Below, in pieces: positions 6,212 through 13,015 of a stretch of DNA of 13,192 bases. How positions within the stretch are numbered: position 1 is the first letter of the stretch; each line of letters begins with the position of its first letter. This stretch comes from JAUNKE01 sp041784625 (GTDB lineage Bacteria; Bacillota; Clostridia; Peptostreptococcales; Filifactoraceae): positions 1-13,192 of the forward strand of contig JBHBDS010000107.1 in NCBI GenBank assembly GCA_041784625.1, in the 5' to 3' direction. A program made the translations under genes and the position numbers. Under the pieces are notes generated by a model that worked only from the letters and a program-made list of their open reading frames with translations, was not told the DNA's origin and did no database searches.

Positions 6212-6248
6212 TGCTACAGGCGAGTAAAATTGCTTGTAGCATTTTTTT
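6212..6248 (+). terminator. terminator of metY-metA
   Basis: TGCTACAGGC (6212-6221) pairs with GCTTGTAGCA (6232-6241), extended by a G-U pair, around a short A/T loop and followed by TTTTTTT. Confidence 0.9.
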
Positions 6249-6356
6249 GCTCATGATCTCGATTTTTACCATTTTGTAATGATTTTTTAGGAAAAAAGTG
6301 CTATTCTAAGAGAAAGACAAATGATAAAAAATTAATCGAAATTTGGGGGGCAAAAA

Positions 6357-6920
6357 ATGGAAACAGGATTGATGTCTATGGCATTTGGGCTGCTGATTAT
6401 CGCACTTGGCGCTGGATGGGTATTTGGAACGCAAAGAATGTTTGTCAGTCTCGACGAGCGCTGCAAAAATGCCATTTCGCAAATCGGCGTACAACAAAAT
6501 TCTCGCTGGGATGGGCTGACTGCACTGGTCGATCTCATCCGCAGTTACTCGGAGCATGAGTACAACTCGCTGATGCAGATTATTGGCGCAAGAACGAGAA
6601 TTTCGCCAAGCTCGAGCGCACAAGATGTGCAACAACAAGAGGATTCGCTCGGTCATGTGATGGGGCGTCTGCTTGCCGTTGCCGAAAGCTACCCAGAGCT
6701 CAAAGCGAGCCAACTCTACGTAAGCACGATGAGCCAGACCAAAGAATACGAAAACGATGTGCGCATGGCACGCATGGTGTACAACGACACCGTCACCAGA
6801 TACAACGAAAAAGTTCGTGCGATTCCATCATCGATTGTCGCATCGATGTTTGGGTTTGACACGAGAGAATACTTGCAAGAACCAGCGGGCAAAACCGAGA
6901 TGCCAAATATGAAAATCTAG
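6357..6920 (+). CDS. lemA: LemA family protein
   Basis: This 187-residue membrane-anchored protein has one N-terminal membrane helix (about residues 7-24, SMAFGLLIIALGAGWVFG), then the long helical-bundle domain of LemA. The family pattern is visible as ERCKNAISQIGVQQNSRWDGLTALVDLIRSY, followed by YPELKAS and a later YNDTVTRYNEKVRAIPSSIVASMFGF. The length is normal. The ribosome site is an unusual run of six G (6345-6350), 6 nt before the ATG. A TATTCT at 6302-6307 could be the -10 box but lacks a clear -35. It is directly followed by a DUF2207 gene whose ribosome site overlaps its stop codon, a common pairing. The biochemical role of LemA is not established; involvement in envelope processes is suggested for the family. 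Confidence 0.93.
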   Translation: METGLMSMAFGLLIIALGAGWVFGTQRMFVSLDERCKNAISQIGVQQNSRWDGLTALVDLIRSYSEHEYNSLMQIIGARTRISPSSSAQDVQQQEDSLGHVMGRLLAVAESYPELKASQLYVSTMSQTKEYENDVRMARMVYNDTVTRYNEKVRAIPSSIVASMFGFDTREYLQEPAGKTEMPNMKI

Positions 6921-6924
6921 GAGG
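6919..6924 (+). promoter_or_regulatory. ribosome site that sets the DUF2207 start
   Basis: AGGAGG overlaps the last two bases of the lemA stop codon (6918-6920). The first ATG (6926) is only 1 nt away, too close, while the next ATG (6929) is 4 nt away and is the likelier start. The overlap suggests translational coupling to lemA. Confidence 0.7.
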
Positions 6925-6928
6925 AATG

Positions 6929-8710
6929 ATGAAAAAGATTCGCAAAGGAATTTTTCTTCTGGCGCTGATGCTTCTTTGTTGCGCCAATTTTTCGATCGCA
7001 TTTGCCGATGCGATTCATTCCATCGATATTATGGTAGAGATTCAGCACGACGGCTCGGCAAAAATCACGCAGACCTGGGATACGACCAGCGACTCGGGCA
7101 CGGAGTTTTACATCCCGATGACAAATATGGGCGATATGGAAATTCACGATTACAAAGTCACCGACGGCGATGGACGAGCGTTTACTTTTGTCGATAGCTG
7201 GAATGTAAACGGCAGCCTCGAGCAAAAAGCGCAAAAAAATGGACTCAACTGGACTTCTGATGGCGTCGAAATCTGCTGGGGTAAGGGTGCATACGGACGA
7301 CAAACCTACATCCTCGAATACACGATGACCAACTTGGTCAAAAGCTATCCAGACTACGACGGATTTATCAGCCGATTCGTCAACGATCAGATGAATCCTG
7401 TGCCAGAGAATGCGACGGTAAAAATAACTTTTGTCGAAAACTCGAAAGAACTTCTCGACACCGAAGACTTTGGCATATGGGCATTCGGCTATGAGGGATT
7501 GATCTACAAAGAAGATGGATTCATCATCGCTGAGCCAGAAGAACCGCTCGGCTACAACAACCATATGACGATTCTCGTGCGCATTCCAAAAGGCTGGCTC
7601 GAGCCAAGTTCAATCGGCAGCGGCTCGTTCGAACAAGTGATCGAAAGAGCGATGCAAGGCTCGGACTACAACGATCCAAACCGTGATGAATTGTATGCAA
7701 AAAGCAATGGAATTCCAGAGGACGGCGGTGATATGTACTTTCCGCCAATGGGAATATTTGGGATTTTGATGATGCTGATGTTCGGTGCGTTTCCGCTATT
7801 ATTGTTCGTGGGAGCGATCGCACTGATTATTTTTCTGATCAAAAAATCTTCGGGCGGCGAGTTCAAAAACCAATACATTCAGATGGGCGGCGACCCACAA
7901 AAAGTCGAATACTATCGCAAAGCACCGTGCAATGGCTCGATACCAGCGACCTCCTTTGCACTCGCACAGGGGCGACAAGTCGTTGCACAAAAAGACACCA
8001 TCTCCGCCTACGTACTCTACCTCGTGCGAGCCAAAGCGCTGCGACCATATCAAGAGCTCGGCAGTTTTGGTAAAGAATCAACGGCATTTCGAATTGACCC
8101 AAGCGTAAATATCAACGAGCCATACGCCAAAAGTTTGCTCCTCATGATCCAAGAAGCATCCGGTGCAGACAATGTGCTCCAGGAAAAAGAACTCAAACGC
8201 TGGGCGAGAAAAAACTACCACCGATTCCAAAGCTGGCTTGAAAGCGTGGACGCCAGCGGCAAAAATCAGTTCCAAAACCTCGGTGGACTCGATGTTGATT
8301 TTTCCAAAGGACGAGCGAGATTCGTGCTCACCGACCTAGGCGTGAACTACATCGATCAAGCATTGGGATTCAAAAAATTCCTAAACGACTTCACACTTAT
8401 CGCTGAGCGAGAGACCAAAGAAGTGGAGCTGTGGGATGATTACTTGATATTTGCAGCACTATTTGGCATCGCCGACAAAGTGGCAAAAGAAATGAAAGCG
8501 ATCCAGCCAAACTTCGTCCAAGAATCCGAATTCTTTGACGATGACGTGGATTTTGTGACGATGCTGTACATGAGCAACACCATTCACCACGCCATCACCT
8601 CGGGCTATCAGTCGGGAGCAAGTCTCTCGGGCTCAGGTGGCGGAGGCTCCAGCTCCATCGGCGGCGGTGGAGGATTCTCCGGTGGCGGCTCAGGCGGCGG
8701 CTCGAGATAA
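6929..8710 (+). CDS. DUF2207 family membrane protein
   Basis: This predicted membrane protein of 593 residues has the standard DUF2207 layout. It begins with a signal peptide (MKKIRKGIFLLALMLLC..., probable cleavage after IAFA near residue 27). An extracytoplasmic N-terminal domain of about 240 residues follows, with the family strand pattern (IDIMVEIQHDGSAKITQTWD, FYIPMTNMGDMEIHDYKV). A strongly hydrophobic stretch at about 277-305 (FGILMMLMFGAFPLLLFVGA and on) comes next. The cytoplasmic domain ends in a Gly/Ser-rich tail (last 36 residues, GGGGGFSGGGSGGGSR), a hallmark of the family. It is coupled to lemA and followed by a terminator, so the two form one operon. The function is unknown; the pairing suggests one envelope-associated complex. 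The start could be the ATG at 6926 instead. Confidence 0.9.
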   Translation: MKKIRKGIFLLALMLLCCANFSIAFADAIHSIDIMVEIQHDGSAKITQTWDTTSDSGTEFYIPMTNMGDMEIHDYKVTDGDGRAFTFVDSWNVNGSLEQKAQKNGLNWTSDGVEICWGKGAYGRQTYILEYTMTNLVKSYPDYDGFISRFVNDQMNPVPENATVKITFVENSKELLDTEDFGIWAFGYEGLIYKEDGFIIAEPEEPLGYNNHMTILVRIPKGWLEPSSIGSGSFEQVIERAMQGSDYNDPNRDELYAKSNGIPEDGGDMYFPPMGIFGILMMLMFGAFPLLLFVGAIALIIFLIKKSSGGEFKNQYIQMGGDPQKVEYYRKAPCNGSIPATSFALAQGRQVVAQKDTISAYVLYLVRAKALRPYQELGSFGKESTAFRIDPSVNINEPYAKSLLLMIQEASGADNVLQEKELKRWARKNYHRFQSWLESVDASGKNQFQNLGGLDVDFSKGRARFVLTDLGVNYIDQALGFKKFLNDFTLIAERETKEVELWDDYLIFAALFGIADKVAKEMKAIQPNFVQESEFFDDDVDFVTMLYMSNTIHHAITSGYQSGASLSGSGGGGSSSIGGGGGFSGGGSGGGSR

Positions 8711-8716
8711 TAATTT

Positions 8717-8748
8717 AGATTGAGGGATTTTTCTCTCAATCTTTTTTT
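8717..8748 (+). terminator. terminator of lemA-DUF2207
   Basis: AGATTGAGGGA (8717-8727) and TCTCTCAATCT (8732-8742) form an 11-bp stem with one G-U pair and a TTTT loop, followed by a run of T. Confidence 0.92.
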
Positions 8749-8784
8749 ATACATAATCATTGCGGATTCTTCTTTTTTGTGCTA

Positions 8785-8815
8785 GTATAAAATTACCAAT
8801 TAGGTAATTTTATAC
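8785..8815. promoter_or_regulatory. higBA operator, perfect 13-bp inverted repeat
   Basis: GTATAAAATTACC (8785-8797) and GGTAATTTTATAC (8803-8815) are perfectly complementary around AATTA. The left arm contains a TATAAA (8786-8791) or TAGTAT (8783-8788) that could serve as -10, with TTGCGG (8760-8765) 17 nt before the latter. Binding by HigA would therefore block the promoter. The right arm ends 11 nt before the higB start codon. Confidence 0.75.
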
Positions 8816-8826
8816 AGGAGAATAGA

Positions 8827-9177
8827 ATGGAGATTGTTTATCATAGCAAAAAAGTTGAAAAACAATGCACGAGTTTCAAGGAAGCGAAAAAAGAGTTTGG
8901 AGAAAGAATTGCGACAAAATTAATGGCGAAAATCAACTTCATTGAAGAAGCAACGTGCTTGAATGACCTAATACAAATGACGTATAATTTCCATTCACTT
9001 TCAGGAAAACGAGATGGTGAGTTTGCTATTGACGTGGCTTCGAGAAGAGATCCTTATCGATTAATTTTGGTACCACTAGATGATGAGGGGAATAGATTTG
9101 TGCCCTGTCACATCGACAAGATCGCAAATGTATCAAAAGTAGTATTAATATTGGAGGTGAGCAAACATTATGAGTAA
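8827..9177 (+). CDS. higB: HigB-like toxin (RelE superfamily)
   Basis: This 116-residue protein is of the HigB/killer type in the RelE superfamily, whose members cleave mRNA on the ribosome. Evidence is the N-terminal MEIVYHSKKVEKQCTSFKEA (family pattern: strand, then a K/E-rich helix) and the C-terminal FAIDVASRRDPYRLILVPLD, matching the conserved x-V-x-x-x-x-x-YRL-IL strand. It then continues to HIDKIANVSKVVLILEVSKHYE, which aligns with the usual VTxVxIxEVxDYH ending. GGAG lies upstream of the ATG at close spacing. Its last 8 nt overlap the start of higA, in the toxin-first order typical of HigBA. It appears intact. Confidence 0.85.
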   Translation: MEIVYHSKKVEKQCTSFKEAKKEFGERIATKLMAKINFIEEATCLNDLIQMTYNFHSLSGKRDGEFAIDVASRRDPYRLILVPLDDEGNRFVPCHIDKIANVSKVVLILEVSKHYE

Positions 9178-10249
9178 TGTTATACAACGAAATAACAACA
9201 CGATGGTTTTTCACCCAGGGTATTATGTGGAAGAATTGAGAGATTCGCTGGGGATTACTCAGAGTGAGTTGGCAAAAAGATTAGGGGTCACACCCAAACT
9301 AATAAGTACCGTATTGTCAGGGAAGGCGACTTTATCCAAAGATTTGGCCAGCAGATTGTCCAAGATGACCGGGACTAGTTTCGATTTATGGATGAATCTA
9401 CAAAACAAATACGATAAGGCGATGGCAGAAATGGAGGAGGAGTCTACTTTTCTGGATGAAAAGAAAATTCTCGATCACGTAGACGGCAAATATCTCCAAA
9501 ACATTTGGAGTGGTTATGGCAAGTTGTCGAGCTTCGAAAAAGTAAGATGGTTTCGAAATTTGATGAAAGTGCATAACCTAAATAGTCTAAAAAGTGTAGA
9601 TATGTTTGTTAGTTTTCGAAGTGGCGCGGGAGAGTTTGAAGAAAAAAACATTGTGAACTCAAATGTGATGGTGCAATTAGCGATCAATGTTGCGCAAGAA
9701 ATTCCAACTGAGCCATATGATCGTAAAAAGTTGTTGGCGCTTTCGAAAAAGATTCCAGCAATGACACGAATGAGCCCTCAAGAGTTTATGCCTGTTCTGA
9801 AGGAAGAATTTTCACAGTGTGGCGTGGCATTTGTATTGCTTCCGAGCTTGAAAAATGCAAAAATTAACGGAGCTGTGAAAAAATTGGATGACAAAGTAGT
9901 GCTGATGTTAAATGATCGGAATAAAAGGGCGGATATTTTTTGGTTCTCGCTGTTACATGAGATAGGTCATATTGTTAATGGCGATTATGAAGTTTGCTTT
10001 TCTAACGAAAACGGACAACCAAAAAGTGAAAGAGAAAAAAATGCGGATAAATTTTCAAGAGATATATTGATAAATACGAAAGACTATCAAAAGTTTTTGG
10101 AAAAAGGCGCATTTTCGGCACAAAGTGTTATAGAGTTTGCAGCTCGTACGAATATTGACCCTGGGATTGTTGTTGGGCGTCTGCAAAATGAACGTAAAAT
10201 ACCTTTTTCGAGTTTGAATCACTTGAAATCACAATACCAAATTGGATAA
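9170..10249 (+). CDS. higA: HigA-like antitoxin fused to ImmA/IrrE-type peptidase
   Basis: This 359-residue protein has two parts. Residues 13-75 form a HigA/XRE helix-turn-helix: HPGYYVEELRDSLGITQSEL, followed by AKRLGVTPKLISTVLSGKA and LASRLSKMTGTSFDLWMNLQ, the classic HigA signature. Residues about 180-345 carry an ImmA/IrrE-type zinc-metallopeptidase domain, with HEIGH at 263-267 (two zinc His and catalytic Glu) and SEREKNADKFSRDIL (286-300), where E287 or E289 is the likely third ligand. Ordinary HigA is about 90-110 residues, so the peptidase is an added module, known for a subset of XRE antitoxins. GGAGGTGAG is upstream at 9153-9161, inside higB. It should repress through the inverted repeat at 8785 and neutralise HigB. 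Whether the peptidase cleaves the protein itself, the toxin or a host factor is unknown. The AT-rich composition differs from the neighbouring core genes. Confidence 0.9.
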   Translation: MSNVIQRNNNTMVFHPGYYVEELRDSLGITQSELAKRLGVTPKLISTVLSGKATLSKDLASRLSKMTGTSFDLWMNLQNKYDKAMAEMEEESTFLDEKKILDHVDGKYLQNIWSGYGKLSSFEKVRWFRNLMKVHNLNSLKSVDMFVSFRSGAGEFEEKNIVNSNVMVQLAINVAQEIPTEPYDRKKLLALSKKIPAMTRMSPQEFMPVLKEEFSQCGVAFVLLPSLKNAKINGAVKKLDDKVVLMLNDRNKRADIFWFSLLHEIGHIVNGDYEVCFSNENGQPKSEREKNADKFSRDILINTKDYQKFLEKGAFSAQSVIEFAARTNIDPGIVVGRLQNERKIPFSSLNHLKSQYQIG

Positions 10250-10261
10250 TAAGGGCAACAA

Positions 10262-10307
10262 AGCGGTGCGTTGAATGAAAATATCATTCTATGCACCGCT
10301 ATTTTTT
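10262..10307 (+). terminator. terminator of higBA
   Basis: AGCGGTGC (10262-10269) pairs with GCACCGCT (10293-10300), and inside it TGAATGA pairs with TCATTC, followed by ATTTTTT. The GC-rich base of the stem and the U-tract make this convincing. Read leftward there is no good T run, so it probably does not serve the opposing ATPase gene. Confidence 0.9.
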
Positions 10308-10338
10308 GAAAACTATTCTGTAAGTTCATGCCTACAAA

Positions 10339-10354
10339 AATATCATATGATATT
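10339..10354 (-). terminator. weak AT-rich hairpin behind the ATPase gene
   Basis: AATATCATATGATATT is a 16-bp perfect palindrome 28 nt downstream of the ATPase stop. On the minus strand it is followed by TTTG. It may act as a weak terminator or transcript end, but the stem has almost no GC pairs. Confidence 0.35.
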
Positions 10355-10381
10355 AATATAGTAAAAACTATTCGACAAAAT

Positions 10382-12550
10382 CTATTCTGCAATCAGAGCT
10401 TGTTCAACTTCTTCCGTGTTTTCAGCCAGCATCATTTCAGATGCGGGAAGTTTTTTCTCGCGTTTATTGTCTTCCATAAAGCCCATATTGTGGAGCGAGA
10501 TGCCCATTGTGGAGGCATTGTGCCAAAATGCGAGCGTATTCGGCGTAATTGTGCCGAGCAATCCGAGTGCAAGCAGGCTGGTGTTGAACCCAACGATGAA
10601 CTGGTAGTTTTTGTGGATTCGTCGGAGCAATTTGGTGCTGAGTCGCCTAATTTTGACGAGGTCGTTGAGGTCATTGTTGAGCAGTGTGATGTCTGCTACC
10701 TCTCTGGCGATATCGGAGGCATCTTTCATTGCGACGGACACATCTGCCTTGGCAAGTGCTGGCGAGTCGTTGATTCCATCGCCGACCATGATGACTTTGC
10801 GTCCTTCGTTTTGCAACTCTTCGATGATTTCGGATTTGCGATCTGGGAGCACGTTGGCGAAGAATCGATCGATGCCGAGCGTTTTTGCCACGGATTCGGC
10901 AGTGTTGATATTATCACCTGTGATCATCATGATCTCACGGATGCCTTGTCGCTTGAGCTGACGGATGATTTCTGCGGATTCTTCTCGTGGTGGATCGGAA
11001 ATTCCAATCACGCCGATGAGTTTGCCGCCGACACCAAGATAAATTGGGGATAGATGACCCATTTCGCTGGCGATTTTTTCGCTATCTTGTTGAGAAACGG
11101 AAATTTTCTCGTCATCGAGGACAAAGTGTCGGCTACCGATGACTGCTCGCTCGCCGTTGAGGGTCGATGCGATTCCGTGTGCCACGATGTATTCTACTTC
11201 GGCATGGTATTCTGGGTGAATCAAGTTTTGTTCTTCGGCCTGTTTTACGATCGCTCTTGCTACCGAATGCGGGAAATGTTCTTCCAAACATGCGGCGATG
11301 GTGAGCACTTCTTCTGCAGAATATTGTTCGAGCGGAAGAATTTTTTCGACTTTTGGCACGGCTTTGGTGAGTGTGCCTGTTTTGTCAAACACCACGGTGT
11401 CTGCCTCGCTGAGCGTCTCAAAGAATTTACCGCCTTTGACCACGATATGGTTTGCGGAGGCTTCACGCATTGCAGAGAGTACGGCGATTGGTGTCGCCAG
11501 CTTGATTGCGCAGGAATAATCCACCATGAGCACGGACAATGCTTTGGTAAAACTTCCTGTGGTGAGCAATACGGCGCCGAACAGCATAAAGTTGAACGGC
11601 ACGATGCGGTCGGCAAGGTGCTCTGCCTTGCTTTGTACGCCTGCTTTGAACTGTTCGGAGCGATCGATCAATCCGACGATGCTCGACATTCGGCTGTCGC
11701 TGGTGAGATTTTTTACCTCGACCGTGATGCTGCCTTCTTCGACGACGGTGCCTGCAAATACGGTGCTGCCGTTTTTCTTTTCGACTGGGAGTGGCTCGCC
11801 AGTCATCGATGCTTCGTTGACGAGCGCCAAGCCGTCGAGCACAGTGCCATCGACAGGGATCATGATGCCTGAGCGCACGAGTAGGTGGTCGCCCACTTTG
11901 AGCTCGCCGATCGGAATGTTGACTTCGACGCCATCAACTACAACCCACACTCGATCGACATCGATCTCAAGGCTCTTGAGTAGATCATGCTTGGCTCTGG
12001 CTTTGGTGTATTCGCCGAGCGTGTCGGAGATTCCGAGCATAAACATAATCGATGCAGCAGTGCCTGGTGATTTGTAGATATACGAAGCGGTGACCGATGC
12101 AGCGTCGAGCACATCGACATTGATGTTGCCGCTAAATAGTGCAGATAGTCCACGCTTGAGATAACCCCATGCCTTGATGGTTGTGATGATTGTGCCAATT
12201 GGCGCAGGGAATAATCGTCGAATGATCGAGCGTTTGACAAATGCGCCGACGAGTTTGTTTTGGTAATAGTGGTCGATCTCCATTTTGCTTTGGTCCGCCG
12301 AGGGATTGGTCTCAGGAAGATTTTTCCAGTCGATATTTTTGACAAGACTTAAAATTCCTTCTCTCGCATCGCCGTGATAGAGCACGAGGATTCCGCCGTT
12401 GGAATGCGTCGAGGTGACACGTTCCACACCCTCAATGGAAGAAAGCAGGGAAGAAATGCTATATCCCTGCTCTTTTGTAAAAGCATATTTGCCAAAGCGC
12501 AAACGCAGTCTTCCATCTTGATCATAAATGATCTGAAATTTTTTTGCCAT
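10382..12550 (-). CDS. P1B-type metal-transporting ATPase (CtpC-like)
   Basis: This 722-residue membrane pump uses ATP to move a metal ion, probably outward. Residues 1-75 form an HMA-like fold (QDGRLRLRFGKYAF; VTSTHSNGGILVLYHG) without the CXXC metal site. Actuator domain: TGE at 250-252. Phosphorylation site: D389 in DKTGTLT. Nucleotide domain: HFPHSVARAI (425-434) in place of the usual HPLA, then MITGDN (542-547) and GDGINDSPAL (590-599). Membrane segments flank these, with a C-terminal pair after residue 645. The transport motif is YSC (345-347, in DYSCAIKLATPIAV) instead of CPC, so the conserved proline and one Cys are missing. Its ATG overlaps the stop of the upstream gene (TAATG), which implies coupling. 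The partner resembles PacL, and the order matches mycobacterial pacL1-ctpC. Zn or Mn is conceivable, but the metal cannot be assigned from the sequence. Confidence 0.92.
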   Translation of the reverse strand: MAKKFQIIYDQDGRLRLRFGKYAFTKEQGYSISSLLSSIEGVERVTSTHSNGGILVLYHGDAREGILSLVKNIDWKNLPETNPSADQSKMEIDHYYQNKLVGAFVKRSIIRRLFPAPIGTIITTIKAWGYLKRGLSALFSGNINVDVLDAASVTASYIYKSPGTAASIMFMLGISDTLGEYTKARAKHDLLKSLEIDVDRVWVVVDGVEVNIPIGELKVGDHLLVRSGIMIPVDGTVLDGLALVNEASMTGEPLPVEKKNGSTVFAGTVVEEGSITVEVKNLTSDSRMSSIVGLIDRSEQFKAGVQSKAEHLADRIVPFNFMLFGAVLLTTGSFTKALSVLMVDYSCAIKLATPIAVLSAMREASANHIVVKGGKFFETLSEADTVVFDKTGTLTKAVPKVEKILPLEQYSAEEVLTIAACLEEHFPHSVARAIVKQAEEQNLIHPEYHAEVEYIVAHGIASTLNGERAVIGSRHFVLDDEKISVSQQDSEKIASEMGHLSPIYLGVGGKLIGVIGISDPPREESAEIIRQLKRQGIREIMMITGDNINTAESVAKTLGIDRFFANVLPDRKSEIIEELQNEGRKVIMVGDGINDSPALAKADVSVAMKDASDIAREVADITLLNNDLNDLVKIRRLSTKLLRRIHKNYQFIVGFNTSLLALGLLGTITPNTLAFWHNASTMGISLHNMGFMEDNKREKKLPASEMMLAENTEEVEQALIAE

Positions 12551-12786
12551 TATTCTGCCTCGAGATCCGCCTCTCTTGTCGCTTCTACCACAAGATCCTC
12601 TGCTTCTTCTCTCATATTTTGGATTGCTTCTTGAGCGTCGTGCTGAAGTTTCATTCCTGTAGCCATTCCTTTTACCACAACTTCTCTTGTTTTTGGGCTT
12701 TTTGCTACAGCAACGCCTACTACGGTTGCAACAACTCCTGCTCCAAAGCTCCATAGGTGATGTTTTCCAAATCTTAGAAAGTTCAT
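12550..12786 (-). CDS. PacL/DUF1490-like small membrane partner of the P-type ATPase
   Basis: This 78-residue protein has one N-terminal membrane helix (about 11-28, LWSFGAGVVATVVGVAVA), a junction AKSPKTREVVVKG and a charged amphipathic helix (MKLQHDAQEAIQNMREEAED, then LVVEATREADLEAE). From memory this matches the layout of mycobacterial PacL (DUF1490), with the KxPxRExxV junction and a D-V-V-x-E-A-x-R-E-type tail. PacL proteins scaffold and assist P-type pumps such as CtpC. Bacillota relatives are sometimes labelled DUF6110. AAGGAGG (12794-12800, leftward) precedes the ATG, and the stop overlaps the ATPase start. Unlike PacL1, the C-terminus lacks an Asp/His metal-binding motif and is simply acidic. 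The partnership is inferred from coupling and family resemblance. Confidence 0.75.
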   Translation of the reverse strand: MNFLRFGKHHLWSFGAGVVATVVGVAVAKSPKTREVVVKGMATGMKLQHDAQEAIQNMREEAEDLVVEATREADLEAE

Positions 12787-12822
12787 AACATATCCTCCTT
12801 CATGTTGTAACGTTTTGTAAAC

Positions 12823-12924
12823 TTAAATGAAAATCACTGCGATAAAAAACAACATCCGCTTGCGAATTAACGAAAAAATTTGGGGACACCTCTTTATCAT
12901 CCATAAATAGCCGTTGATGTTCAT
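12823..12924 (-). CDS. possible 33-residue leader ORF before the metal-pump operon
   Basis: Reading leftward, ATG 12922-12924 is preceded by GAGGA at close spacing. It opens a 33-codon frame that ends in a hydrophobic RMLFFIAVIFI, with a stop at 12823-12825, about 37 nt before the PacL-like start codon. It lies between the predicted promoter and the operon. It may be a leader peptide or small membrane peptide, or chance. There is no family match and the ribosome site is weak. Confidence 0.25.
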   Translation of the reverse strand: MNINGYLWMIKRCPQIFSLIRKRMLFFIAVIFI

Positions 12925-12981
12925 TGTCCTCGTTTTTTGATTTTCATTTTGGTTCAAAAATTTGAGAAAAATTCTCTTCTA

Positions 12982-13015
12982 AAGCTAGCTTAAACCAACG
13001 GAAATATTTTGTCAA
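12982..13015 (-). promoter_or_regulatory. candidate promoter and palindrome for the metal-pump operon
   Basis: Reading leftward, TTGACA (13010-13015) and TAAGCT (12987-12992) are 17 nt apart. The -35 is perfect and the -10 weak. The -10 lies in the perfect 10-bp palindrome AAGCTAGCTT (12982-12991), a plausible metal-regulator site. A weak -10 overlapping a palindrome would fit a controlled promoter. The leader to the PacL-like gene would be about 190 nt. Confidence 0.5.

Noticed and set aside
6926..8710. Gly/Ser-rich end of the DUF2207 protein as a repeat expansion or frameshift artefact
   Set aside because: A Gly-rich C-terminus is a normal feature of DUF2207 proteins, and the frame ends cleanly before a terminator.
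10328..12077. Long open frames on the plus strand opposite the ATPase (241, 272 and 183 codons)
   Set aside because: They lie wholly or almost wholly antisense to a well-supported P-type ATPase, have low-complexity Cys/His/Phe-rich or Ser/Thr-rich translations, lack ribosome sites and show no family motif.
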